Positions 40,890 through 49,913 of a DNA stretch of 64,000 nt are shown piece after piece. Both the position numbers and the translations under genes were made by a program. The notes under the pieces were generated by a model. That model had not been told where the DNA came from. It was given only the letters and a program-made list of their open reading frames with translations, and ran no database searches. Each line of letters opens with the position of its first letter. Position 1 is the first letter of the stretch. This stretch comes from Candidatus Poribacteria bacterium. GTDB lineage: Bacteria; Poribacteria; WGA-4E; GCA-2687025. The DNA lies in NCBI GenBank assembly GCA_026004875.1, contig BPJZ01000015.1, positions 1-64,000 on the forward strand, read 5' to 3'.

Positions 40890-43389
40890 CTCTTCCCTTT
40901 TGGACCGCGTGGAACGGCTGTGGGGCCACCCGATTCGTCGGTTGTTGCCGAATCGGGCGGCGGCTTTGGAGGCCTGGCTTCTTCAACGCTGGGAGCGACT
41001 CCCTTCTGAGGCGACATTACGGCGGGAGCTCTCCCCTCAGTGGGTGGTCCTAGCCGCTGGGGCCGGCTCTCGGATCGACCCCTCAGGCCGATTCAACAAG
41101 CTCTTGGACATCTGGTTGGGGGATCGGAACGTCCTTCAACTTTCCGTTGCCCATCTTCCTACCGATCGTCCGCCGATTCTGGTGATCAACCCGATGATGG
41201 CGCGTCGTCTCCTGCGGGCGGGGCTGTCCGATCCGCTCACCGATCGGTCTGGGGCGCTTTCGAATCAAGAGTTGGACCCAGAACGGGTTGCCCGATGGCT
41301 CGTCCCTGGGGCGCAGGTGGTTGTTCAGCCGGTGCCAAACGGCACAGGAGGCGCCTTGAAGGCAGCGGCTCCGCTGCTGGCCCACTCCGACGCGGAGCTG
41401 TTGGGCGTCGCCTTTGGCGATGAGCCCTTCTTAGAGCCGGAGATTTACTTAGAGACGCTCATTGCTCATCTGCTTCACGGGGCGGACGGGACGCTTTGTG
41501 GCAAGCGCCCCGAAGCGGTCGCCGCCAAGGGTGGGCTGTTCTTCGACGCGGCCGGGCGCTTTGTCGGAACCAAAGAGTGGTACGACATGACCCCCCAGGA
41601 ACAACGGGAGATGGAGGTAAAGCTCCAGCGCGGGGAGGCGATCACCAACACGGGCATCTCGCTCTTCCGCCGGGAGGCGGCCCTTGAGCGGTTGGATCGG
41701 CTTTGGCTCCACAAAGGAGGGACGGAGTACCACCACGTGGACCTTTTCCGCCTCCTCTATGAAGACGGACTGAGGACCCACGCACACGTTTACGAGCGGG
41801 AGATTCCTTCTGGGGTCAATCGCTGGAGGAACGTGGTTCTTGGCGAGGCTGAGGCCTATCGGCGGACGGCGGAACGGCTCCAGGAGGCCGGAGGATGGGT
41901 TCATCCTGCTGCGTCGGTGCTCTGGTGGCCTCCTCGCTTCGGCGAGGAGACATCGCCGGTTGCCGCGGGCGTTCGGCTTCGGGGACGGGTGGTGCTGGGG
42001 CAGAGCGCCCGGGTGGAGGCCTTCTCCCTGGTGGAGGACTCGCAACTGCTGGGGCGAACCCGAATTGGGGGACGGGCTGCCGTTCGGGGCTCTTGGCTCT
42101 TGGATGTGCGGGTCGAGTCTTACGACGACGGGGCTCCGATCGGCGGACCGGGCGACGAGCTGATCGCGACGACGGAGGTGGTGGACTCCGAGCTTTGGGA
42201 GACACTGGTCGGCGGCGGCGCGCGATTGGTGCGCGTTCGGGGGGAGCGGGCGGTTGTTCCGCCGGGGCTGGAGGTCCGCGATCGGCGGCTTGGAATGCGC
42301 CGGGATCCGACGCTCGGGCTTCGGCGCTGGCCTCCGGCGCTCTGGGAGGTCGCCTCGTCGGACTACCTGCCGGGCGCGTTCACCTTCGGAGAGAAGCGGG
42401 GCACCGACGAGTGGGATCGGCTTTTGAATCACATCCGGCGAATGGCGTTCGAGGAGCTGGGTCCCCGTGCCTACTTCGCACCGGAGGACCGGCGGCGGTG
42501 GGAGTGGGCGACCGAGGCAATCCTTGGGGAAGCCGTCTTCTCCCTGGACGCGTGGACGCCGGAGGAGTTGTGGGGCTTGTTGTTGGAGGTGCTTGAGCTG
42601 ATCCGGGGGGAGGGATGGGACCCGTACCGGCGGGAGAAGCGCCTTGCCCGACGCTGGGCCTTTCGACTCCTGGAGCAACACGCCCCAGCGCCAGAGGACT
42701 GGGAGAGCTGGGTTCGGCTGTTGCTTTATGGCAATCTGATCGACTTTACCAGCCGGCGAATGTTGGACTCCGCGGATGTGGCACTCCTTGGTGAGTTGGA
42801 CCGGGAGGAGCTGGAACGGGCGCTCGAGTCCTCCCTAGCGATCGACTCGACGCCGCACCTTTGGGAGCGGCTTTCTGGTCCGCCCCTGGAGATTCTTTGG
42901 CTGACCGATAACGATGGCGAAGCGGTCCTGGACTTTGCCTTTCTCGAGCTGCTGGTTCAACGGGGCCATTCGGTGACCGTCGCCGCGCGTGGGGGGCCGG
43001 CTTTTAACGACGCGACGGAGACTGACCTTCGGGCGGTGCTGGAGCATCCCCGCTTTGTGACTCTGCGCGAGGCGATGGCCTGCGGGACGTTCCGAGTTCT
43101 CAGCTCCGGTTCTCGGACGGTAGGAACCAATCTGTATCACGCCACTCCGGCGTTCTGGAACGCCCTTCGGGGGGCCGACCTCGTGGTTGCCAAGGGCCAA
43201 GGAAACTGGTACACCACTCGGCGACTCTGCCAAGAGGTTGTCTATCTGCTGGTCTCCAAGGGGTTGACGGCGGAGCGTACCACGGGGGTGGTTGCGCAGG
43301 AGCGTCCGCCTCTAGATGGGATGATTTGCGCCCTGGTTCCCCGTGACTCCTCTTGGAACGGCACGCTTCGCGAGCTGTCGGTTGAGTAG
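40882..43389 (+). CDS. Fusion protein: GlmU-like nucleotidyltransferase + left-handed beta-helix-like segment + C-terminal DUF89/ARMT1-like metal-dependent phosphatase
   Basis: VVLAAGAGSRIDPSGRFNKLLDIW, VPNGTGGALKAAAP, AFGDEPFL, ITNTGISLF, SGVNRWRNVVLGEAE; VRLRGRVVLGQSARVEAFSLVEDSQLLGRTRIGG; LLYGNLIDFTS, LTDNDGEAVLDFAFLELL, GGPAFNDAT, ADLVVAKGQGNWY. Confidence 0.85.
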   Translation: MGNSSLLDRVERLWGHPIRRLLPNRAAALEAWLLQRWERLPSEATLRRELSPQWVVLAAGAGSRIDPSGRFNKLLDIWLGDRNVLQLSVAHLPTDRPPILVINPMMARRLLRAGLSDPLTDRSGALSNQELDPERVARWLVPGAQVVVQPVPNGTGGALKAAAPLLAHSDAELLGVAFGDEPFLEPEIYLETLIAHLLHGADGTLCGKRPEAVAAKGGLFFDAAGRFVGTKEWYDMTPQEQREMEVKLQRGEAITNTGISLFRREAALERLDRLWLHKGGTEYHHVDLFRLLYEDGLRTHAHVYEREIPSGVNRWRNVVLGEAEAYRRTAERLQEAGGWVHPAASVLWWPPRFGEETSPVAAGVRLRGRVVLGQSARVEAFSLVEDSQLLGRTRIGGRAAVRGSWLLDVRVESYDDGAPIGGPGDELIATTEVVDSELWETLVGGGARLVRVRGERAVVPPGLEVRDRRLGMRRDPTLGLRRWPPALWEVASSDYLPGAFTFGEKRGTDEWDRLLNHIRRMAFEELGPRAYFAPEDRRRWEWATEAILGEAVFSLDAWTPEELWGLLLEVLELIRGEGWDPYRREKRLARRWAFRLLEQHAPAPEDWESWVRLLLYGNLIDFTSRRMLDSADVALLGELDREELERALESSLAIDSTPHLWERLSGPPLEILWLTDNDGEAVLDFAFLELLVQRGHSVTVAARGGPAFNDATETDLRAVLEHPRFVTLREAMACGTFRVLSSGSRTVGTNLYHATPAFWNALRGADLVVAKGQGNWYTTRRLCQEVVYLLVSKGLTAERTTGVVAQERPPLDGMICALVPRDSSWNGTLRELSVE

Positions 43390-43446
43390 TTCGGCCGGTA
43401 GACGGAAGGACAAACCTAAAATCGGATCGGCACCGGAGGGGGTCCC

Positions 43447-44232
43447 GTGAAGATCTTTGTGACGCCCGATGTAGACCGCGTTACGGCACAGTACTTGTTG
43501 CGTCGCTGGCCGCAGTTGCGCGTTTTGGGGCTGGCCACCGGTCGCACACCAGAGGGACTCTACGGTTGGCTGGTTCAGTATTTTTACGAAGGGCGGCTTT
43601 CCTTCGCTGACAAGCGAACGTTCAACCTGGACGAGTATTACGCGCTTCCTCCAAACCATCCGGGGAGTTATCGGGCGACGATGGTGCGGCTGCTGATGCA
43701 GTATGTCGACCTGCCGCCGGACCGCTTCCACGTGCCGCCGGGGCTGACCGAGGACGTGGAGGCCGCCTGTCGGAATTATGAGGCCCAGATTCGGGCCGCC
43801 GGCGGGGTGGACCTTTGGATTTTAGGCATCGGTCAGGACGGGCACATCGCCTTTAACGAGCCGGGCTCGCCACCCGACTCAAGAACGCGACTGATCCGGC
43901 TGGAGGAGAGCACTCGACGGGCCAACGCCGACTTTTTCGGCGGCGATCCGCAGCAAGTGCCGACTCACGCGATCACCGTTGGAATCGGGACGATCCTGGA
44001 GGCGCGCGAGCTGATCCTTCTGGCCAAGGGAAGCGCCAAGGCGGAGATCCTTGAGGCGGCGGTTTGTGGTCCTGAGACGGCGCAGGTTCCAGCCTCTTTT
44101 CTCCGGAGGCATCCTCGTTGCCGATTGATCTTGGATCCCGAGGCGGCCGGACGACTCCTCCGGCGCCTTGAGAACGGAGCGGTCAACGGCCATCCGCTCC
44201 AAAAGGTGCACGACGGCGCTGAGATCGGTTAG
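43447..44232 (+). CDS. nagB: Glucosamine-6-phosphate deaminase/isomerase
   Basis: LGLATGRTPEGLYGWL, TFNLDEYYALPPNHPGSYRATM, LWILGIGQDGHIAFNEPGSP. Confidence 0.93.
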   Translation: MKIFVTPDVDRVTAQYLLRRWPQLRVLGLATGRTPEGLYGWLVQYFYEGRLSFADKRTFNLDEYYALPPNHPGSYRATMVRLLMQYVDLPPDRFHVPPGLTEDVEAACRNYEAQIRAAGGVDLWILGIGQDGHIAFNEPGSPPDSRTRLIRLEESTRRANADFFGGDPQQVPTHAITVGIGTILEARELILLAKGSAKAEILEAAVCGPETAQVPASFLRRHPRCRLILDPEAAGRLLRRLENGAVNGHPLQKVHDGAEIG

Positions 44233-45206
44233 CCCTCAATCCGAACTGGCTCTGGACCGGAAAGGTCGAAAGCGTCGCCCTCAAAAGCCGCTTCGATCCG
44301 CAGCCTGGAGTCCGGATACATAAAGGCGCAGTACTCTCGCGCCTGCTCCTGAAGCTCGATGATCGTCTGGTCCGAGTAGGTAGGATCGTGGTGCCCCACT
44401 AACAGCAGCTTGACGTTGGCACGGGCGGCAAAGTCCACTCCTACTAGCGCGGAGCTGTGCCCCCAGTCCTCTTTGATGAACGCTTCTAAAAGTGTGTACT
44501 GACCGTCAAAGTAGAGCAGATCGGCGTTCGAGAAGAACCGAAGGTAGCGCTCGTACTCCTTTTCGCTGGGATTCTTATACTCCGCGTCGCTGGCGAAAAC
44601 AAACACCCGATCCCGCCACTCAAAACGGTAGCCGTACGCATCGCCGGGATGGTTCAAAAGGGTCGTTGTGATCGTGAACTCGCCCAACTGGAGCTTGTCC
44701 CCTAACTCCAGGTGGTGGAACACCTTCTTGCAGGCCATCACGTGAAAGGGCACCGGAAAGTACTCGCGCACCTGCAGGCCGACCATCCGCTCTTCTAGTC
44801 GCTCATGAAGGCCGTAAAAGTGAATCTCCGTCGGAAGGTAGGCCGGAACGAAGAAGGGAAATCCGTTTGTGTGGTCGTGATGGTGGTGAGTGAAGAGAAG
44901 GTGCAACGGTTGGGGGCTTTGAGCAAACCCCTCTTGGAGCAGTTTCTGCCCCAACAACCGGAGGCCGGAACCCGCGTCAATGATAATTCGTGTCTCGTCG
45001 TCCCAGACCTCCGCGCAGGTGGTGTTCCCCCCGACAACGGCGCGATCCTCACGGGGGAGGCTCGCAATGAAGGCCTCTACCTTCTCCGGCGTCGAGAGGT
45101 CTACCCCGTGCGCTCGACGCAAGACGCGCCGAAGCTTGTTCAGATAATCCTCGGTTGTCAGCGGCGTCGGAATAGAACCTCGGACGCCCCAAAACTTCAC
45201 TTTCAC
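44229..45206 (-). CDS. Metallo-beta-lactamase-fold hydrolase
   Basis: VKFWGVRGSIPTPL, LLFTHHHHDHTNGFPFF, LLNHPGDAYGYRFE, DWGHSSALVGVDFA. Confidence 0.9.
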   Translation of the reverse strand: MKVKFWGVRGSIPTPLTTEDYLNKLRRVLRRAHGVDLSTPEKVEAFIASLPREDRAVVGGNTTCAEVWDDETRIIIDAGSGLRLLGQKLLQEGFAQSPQPLHLLFTHHHHDHTNGFPFFVPAYLPTEIHFYGLHERLEERMVGLQVREYFPVPFHVMACKKVFHHLELGDKLQLGEFTITTTLLNHPGDAYGYRFEWRDRVFVFASDAEYKNPSEKEYERYLRFFSNADLLYFDGQYTLLEAFIKEDWGHSSALVGVDFAARANVKLLLVGHHDPTYSDQTIIELQEQAREYCAFMYPDSRLRIEAAFEGDAFDLSGPEPVRIEG

Positions 45207-45306
45207 GGATTTGCCGCCCTGTGATCTCGGCTCATTCCTAAGCGCTTGCGCCCGCTCAATTCTTTTCTAGCTTATCGCACCGATTTTTTAAGTGCAACGG
45301 AATTTC

Positions 45307-45422
45307 CCGAACGTCGGTTTCGGAGAGACCTCTGCGGTTCTTTCGGCCTCAGCTTCCGCTTGGAAGCGAGCGAAACCCAGAAGGCGACGCGTGAAAGAGG
45401 GCGTCTTTCTGGCATCCGCTCG
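45307..45422. other. Hairpin-rich segment in a divergent intergenic region (possible structured leader/ncRNA)
   Basis: CCGAA(45307-45311)/TTCGG(45319-45323); GCTTCC-gctt-GGAAGC (45352-45367); outer CGAGCG(45367-45372)/CGCTCG(45417-45422) enclosing GAAAGA-gggcg-TCTTTC (45393-45409). Confidence 0.3.
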
Positions 45423-45530
45423 ATCCCATCGCTGCTATTATTTTTATGGAATTACTTTTGATAAGCAACCACAATTCTCAGTAGCTCTTGAAGCTTGAAA
45501 ACAACACTTTTGACTGAAAGGAGGCGGAGT

Positions 45531-46223
45531 ATGCTGAATCCGGTGAGACGTGTTGTCGTTGCTGCGGAGCCCCAGGGCGAGCTGGCCGCCTTGAAACGAC
45601 TCATCGGCCGACTCTTTGAGCTGAGGGCCGATGCCTTAGCCATCACAGGAAACCTGCTTAGCTCAAAGGCCGGAGGAGAGGAGTTCGCTCAGTTCTTTGA
45701 AACGCTGGCCGAAAGTTCGGTTCCGACCTATTTTGTTCCAGGCCCCGAGGACGTTCCAATGAGCGCCTATCTGCGCGAGGCTGCTAACATCGAAACGGTC
45801 GCCCCTCATCTTCACGGCGTCCACGGGACGTTTGCCATCGCTCCGGGGTTTGTCGTCTTCGCTGGGTTTGGCGGCGAGGTCACCGACGACCCGGAGGCCC
45901 TCCGCAAAGAGGACGGACGGCTCTTTTATCCCGCTTGGGAGGTCGAGTATCGATTTAAGTTCCTCCGAGAATTGAAGGACTATCCGAAGGTGTTCCTCTT
46001 TCACTCGGCACCGGAGCACAAGGGCCTCGGAGAGCAGGGAAGCGCCGTCCTCGCCGAGTTGATCAAGACCCATCAGCCCCGCCTCGTGCTGATCGGTGGC
46101 AAGGCGCCTCGAGAGGAGGTGCTAGGCACCGCGCGTGTGGTCGGGCCGGGAAGCCTTGCCGAAGGGCACTTTGCCGTGGTCTCCCTCCGTGGGAACCAGG
46201 TGGAGCACCACCAGCTGGATTAG
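45531..46223 (+). CDS. Metallophosphoesterase-like protein
   Basis: ELRADALAITGNLLSSKAGGEEFAQFFETLAESSVPTYFVPGPED; FLFHSAPEHKGLGEQGSAVLAELIKTHQPRLVLIGGK; RBS AGGAGGCGG. Confidence 0.75.
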   Translation: MLNPVRRVVVAAEPQGELAALKRLIGRLFELRADALAITGNLLSSKAGGEEFAQFFETLAESSVPTYFVPGPEDVPMSAYLREAANIETVAPHLHGVHGTFAIAPGFVVFAGFGGEVTDDPEALRKEDGRLFYPAWEVEYRFKFLRELKDYPKVFLFHSAPEHKGLGEQGSAVLAELIKTHQPRLVLIGGKAPREEVLGTARVVGPGSLAEGHFAVVSLRGNQVEHHQLD

Positions 46224-46254
46224 ACCCTTCCTCGAAGGCCAGTGAGCGGAGCGG

Positions 46255-46292
46255 GAAGGGCTTGCGCGCCGATTCTGGGGCGCAAGCCCTTC
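46255..46292. terminator. Perfect 13-bp GC hairpin after the phosphoesterase, candidate terminator
   Basis: GAAGGGCTTGCGC / GCGCAAGCCCTTC; no T-tract. Confidence 0.45.
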
Positions 46293-46398
46293 GTTGCGCC
46301 TCAAGGACGAGGAGACCCTCCCCCAACTTCATACTCTTAAGTCATTTATTTGGGGTGAAGGGTGTGGTAAGCGTTCTGGTCTGGGAAGGAGGCGGCAA

Positions 46399-47499
46399 AT
46401 GCCCTCTCGGTTTGGACGTCGGATGCTGATCGCTTTAGGGATACTGTTGCTGGTTGTGGGCGTTCTCGGCGGATTGGGGCGGGTTGGGTGGCTTCCGGTG
46501 GGGGTCTGGACGGGCCGGATTGCGGCACATCATGGGGCGCTGATGGTCTCCGGATTCCTGGGGGCGCTGATCGGCTTAGAACGGGCCGTAGCTTGGGGAC
46601 GGCGGTGGGGTTATCTAGCTCCGATCTTGGCATTGGTTGGATCGGCGCTTCTGATCGGCGGGGCGCCCAGACAGTGGTCGGCAGGGGTGTTTCTCCTTTC
46701 CTCCGCGTTGCTAGGGGGGCTATACGCGCGGCTCTACCGGAGGCGACCGAGCCTGGAGATGCGGGTGATGGGGGCTGGGGCTCTCTGTCTGTTGGTTGCT
46801 CACGGGCTCTGGATGCTGGGCTTCCCTTATGGGCAGTTGGTCCCGTGGTGGATGGGATTTCTTGTGTTGACAATCGCCGGGGAGCGGCTGGAGCTGTCCC
46901 GACTTCTGCGGCTGACTCGAGGGGCGGTGGTAGCCTTCACTCTGATTCTGCTGCTCGCCGTTGCGGGCTACTTCCTGAGCGTTTGGAACTACGGGTTGGG
47001 CATTCGAGTGGAGGGGGCCGCCTACCTGTTGCTGAGCTTTTGGCTCCTGCGCTACGACATGGCCCGCCGATCGGTTCGCCAACCGGGGCTGTCTCGTTAT
47101 ACGGCGTTAGCTCTGCTGGTCGGGTACGGGTGGCTGGGTGTGGCCGGACTGATTCGGCTATTGTGGGCTGGATGGCCGGGACAGATGGCACAGGATGCCG
47201 CGCTCCACGCGTTCTTTTTGGGGTTTGTCTTCTCGATGATCTTTGCGCACGCGCCGATCATCTTTCCGTCCATTCTGGGAGTTTCGGTGGCGTTTGGACG
47301 GTTCTTTTACGTTCCGCTGGTGCTGCTGGAGCTGACCGTTGCGCTTCGGGTGGTCGGGGACCTCGTGGTGGGATTCTCTGGGCAGCGGTGGGGGGCGCTG
47401 CTGAACGCCCTAACGCTGGCGTTGTTCCTGGAAACGATGGCCGGTTCGGTCATTCGGGGGCGTCGGGGGACGGAGGCCGTTCGGGAACCGGTCCGTTGA
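46399..47499 (+). CDS. Polytopic membrane protein, NnrS-like in character
   Basis: About 12 hydrophobic segments, AAHHGALMVSGFLGALIGLERAVAWG, ALHAFFLGFVFSMIFAHAPIIFPSILG. Confidence 0.55.
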   Translation: MPSRFGRRMLIALGILLLVVGVLGGLGRVGWLPVGVWTGRIAAHHGALMVSGFLGALIGLERAVAWGRRWGYLAPILALVGSALLIGGAPRQWSAGVFLLSSALLGGLYARLYRRRPSLEMRVMGAGALCLLVAHGLWMLGFPYGQLVPWWMGFLVLTIAGERLELSRLLRLTRGAVVAFTLILLLAVAGYFLSVWNYGLGIRVEGAAYLLLSFWLLRYDMARRSVRQPGLSRYTALALLVGYGWLGVAGLIRLLWAGWPGQMAQDAALHAFFLGFVFSMIFAHAPIIFPSILGVSVAFGRFFYVPLVLLELTVALRVVGDLVVGFSGQRWGALLNALTLALFLETMAGSVIRGRRGTEAVREPVR

Positions 47500-48061
47500 A
47501 CCGGCTCATGGCGACTTCGATTCCCTCTTTCAGGGCTGTTTGCACTGCATCCGCTGTCCAGTCCAGCAGACGGGAGACGATTGGAATCTCGGTCGGGGAG
47601 AATTCGCCGAGGACGTAGGCGATCACTTCGCGCTTGTTAGGGGGCTGGCCGATACCCATTCGGAAGCGAGGAAAGGCCTCGGTTCTCAGGGCAGCGGTGA
47701 TCGAAGCCAGGCCGTTGTGTCCGCCGTCGCTTCCCTTTTTGCGGATGCGAAGTGTTCCCAGCGGAAGTTGGAAGTCGTCCACCAGGACCCAGAGCTGATC
47801 GGGGGGCAGTGAGAACCGGTCTGCGATCTGGAGGACCGCCTCACCGCTTCGGTTCATGTAGGTGAGCGGTTTGGCCAGCAGCACCGGACGGCCTTCGATC
47901 TGGCATCGGTACAGGAGAGACCGACAGGCGGCTTCGGGGGTAGCCCTTGGCGCCCAGCGGGAAAGAAGCCGGTCTACGACCCGAAAGCCGAGGTTGTGTC
48001 GGGTTTCGGCGTACCGGGGCCCCGGGTTTCCCAGTCCGATCAGCGCGACCTCCACTCCCAT
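47450..48061 (-). CDS. pth: Peptidyl-tRNA hydrolase
   Basis: ALIGLGNPGPRYAETRHNLGFRVVDRL, LAKPLTYMNRSGEAV, LWVLVDDFQLPLGTLRIRKKGSDGGHNGLASI. Confidence 0.96.
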   Translation of the reverse strand: MGVEVALIGLGNPGPRYAETRHNLGFRVVDRLLSRWAPRATPEAACRSLLYRCQIEGRPVLLAKPLTYMNRSGEAVLQIADRFSLPPDQLWVLVDDFQLPLGTLRIRKKGSDGGHNGLASITAALRTEAFPRFRMGIGQPPNKREVIAYVLGEFSPTEIPIVSRLLDWTADAVQTALKEGIEVAMSRFNGPVPERPPSPDAPE

Positions 48062-48681
48062 CGTTCCGGCTCCGCAAAGAATTCAATCGCGAACGGTTCC
48101 TCGATGGCTAGATGGCCGCCAAGCGTCAGGGCGATCTCTCCGTCCATGAGGACCTGGCACCGTCGGAGGGTGGGAAAGTTGGCCCGCAGCGTCTGGGAGA
48201 GGCCTTGAAGGAAGTACAGCTCGGCGTCTAGGCCCACAAGCGCAGAGCGGACCTGACTGGAGAGGTCCAAGACGGCCGTCTGAGGGTTCGGAAGAAAAGC
48301 GGCCAGGAGCCGAACTCCTTCCCTGTCCGGGGCTCGTCGTCTCCAGGCGTCCAGCCAGACGTCAACCACCGCGCGGACACGGAGCGCTTCGGAGTTCGGG
48401 ACGGCAAGGGAACGTTCCTCCTGAACCCATCCGTCCTGTGTCGGCTCGAAGAGGATCAGAATGAGGCGACGCTCCCGCACTGTCGGGGCGCTCAACTGCC
48501 GGTACTTGGCCCAAGCGGTGGATGACTCCGACGGGCCATCCGGCGGAACTGCTGAACTCCCCTTTGAGGGGGACGGGGAACGCAGCAGCGAGAGCATCAG
48601 CCCACCGACCAAGGCGAGTCCCACCGCTGCGCCGATCAGATAAGGAAGAAGCGCTCTCCAACGCGCGCTGCGTTCGTTCAT
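48040..48681 (-). CDS. Membrane-anchored GerMN-domain protein
   Basis: N-terminal TM segment; VRAVVDVWLDAW...GVRLLAAFLPNPQTAVLDLSSQVRSALVGLDAELYFLQGLSQTLRANFPTLRRCQVLMDGE. Confidence 0.72.
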   Translation of the reverse strand: MNERSARWRALLPYLIGAAVGLALVGGLMLSLLRSPSPSKGSSAVPPDGPSESSTAWAKYRQLSAPTVRERRLILILFEPTQDGWVQEERSLAVPNSEALRVRAVVDVWLDAWRRRAPDREGVRLLAAFLPNPQTAVLDLSSQVRSALVGLDAELYFLQGLSQTLRANFPTLRRCQVLMDGEIALTLGGHLAIEEPFAIEFFAEPERWEWRSR

Positions 48682-49883
48682 CGGCCCTCCCCTGAGGGGA
48701 GATAACGGGCGAGCGCCGCCCACAAGGCCTCCGCCGCTCGCTGTACGGTCCGGGAATCGCTCCAGTACTGGGCCTCCTGAGCGTTGCTCAGGTAGCCCAG
48801 CTCGACGTGAACCGCCGGAACGGGGCTTCTGTGAAGGAGCGCGACCGGGAGGCGAAGCACTTTTCCGACAAACCCCGCCTCGCTCAACGACTGAGCGATC
48901 AGCTCGGCCAGCCGTTGTGACTCAAGGAAGGGGTCCCTCCCCCCGGTGGCCTCGATCCCAGCAGGAGGAACGATCTGGCGTCCTCCTCGTGGCGGAAGGG
49001 TTGGGACCACCACCCGATAGCCGGATTCGGACGGGCTGGGGGAACGGTTGAAGTGCAATGAGAGGAGGACCGTCCCGTTGCTGCGTTCGATAGCTTCCAG
49101 TCGCTCTTGGAGGGTGCGCTCTTGGTCCCCGTTTCGCGTCAAGACGCAGCGAACACCCATCGCTGTTCCGATCGAAGCGATCTGTCGGGCCAGAGCGAGC
49201 GTCAACTCCTTTTCGATCAGCCCGTTTCCCTGGACGCCGGGGTCTCCGCCGCCGTGTCCGGGATCGAGGACGGGCCGCAAGTTCACCCAGCGGGCCGGAG
49301 CCGGTGGAATCGACCGGAACGGCAGCTCTAAGCGAGGAGGAATCGGCAAGGGTTCCGCCTCCTCAGGGAGCTGGACAAGCGGCGGTACCGCTTGGGTCCA
49401 ATCGAGGAGCAGTCGATCGTTGGCAACCTCATAGGTGGCCGAAAAGCCCATCAGTTGAGGGAGCAGTTCGCTGAGGAGCTGGATTGGAAACCAAACTTCC
49501 CCCTCGCGGACCAAGGGAGGGGCGGCCAACTCGACGGTTCCGCCGCCGAGCAGCTCGGCGCTCCGAGAGCCGATCCGCATCCGCAGCGTCGCTTCCGTCT
49601 GGGGACCAAGAACGCGCAACGAGACGCTCCCTGTGGGGGCTGTGTAGCGGTACTGAGCCCGGAACGGCGTCCGTTGACCATCCAGAAGCGCCCGGAGCGC
49701 CGTTGCCGAGCAGTAGGTTACCCCTCCGATCGCCCGTGTCTCCAAGGGGAGAAGGGCGGCTCCCTCTGGGCCGACGACCTCCACGCTTTGGGCGCTCAGG
49801 AGCGTTCCCAAGAGAAAAAGAATCTCGACGGCCCACAGGGAAGACCGTCGAGAGGTCTGTTGCTCGCTCTTTGCTCGATTCAT
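48678..49883 (-). CDS. N-acetylmuramoyl-L-alanine amidase (Amidase_3) with N-terminal copper-amine-oxidase-like/AMIN-type region
   Basis: RPVLDPGHGGGDPGVQGNGLIEKELTLALARQIA, TVLLSLHFNRSPSPSESG, AVHVELGYLSNAQEAQY. Confidence 0.9.
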   Translation of the reverse strand: MNRAKSEQQTSRRSSLWAVEILFLLGTLLSAQSVEVVGPEGAALLPLETRAIGGVTYCSATALRALLDGQRTPFRAQYRYTAPTGSVSLRVLGPQTEATLRMRIGSRSAELLGGGTVELAAPPLVREGEVWFPIQLLSELLPQLMGFSATYEVANDRLLLDWTQAVPPLVQLPEEAEPLPIPPRLELPFRSIPPAPARWVNLRPVLDPGHGGGDPGVQGNGLIEKELTLALARQIASIGTAMGVRCVLTRNGDQERTLQERLEAIERSNGTVLLSLHFNRSPSPSESGYRVVVPTLPPRGGRQIVPPAGIEATGGRDPFLESQRLAELIAQSLSEAGFVGKVLRLPVALLHRSPVPAVHVELGYLSNAQEAQYWSDSRTVQRAAEALWAALARYLPSGEGR

Positions 49884-49913
49884 AGTCGGTTACGTATCGT
49901 TGCTTGAAGGCGG

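Noticed and set aside
41449-42681. 410-aa minus-strand ORF
   Set aside because: Antisense shadow of the NTase-DUF89 gene; Pro/Arg-rich with no recognisable motif.
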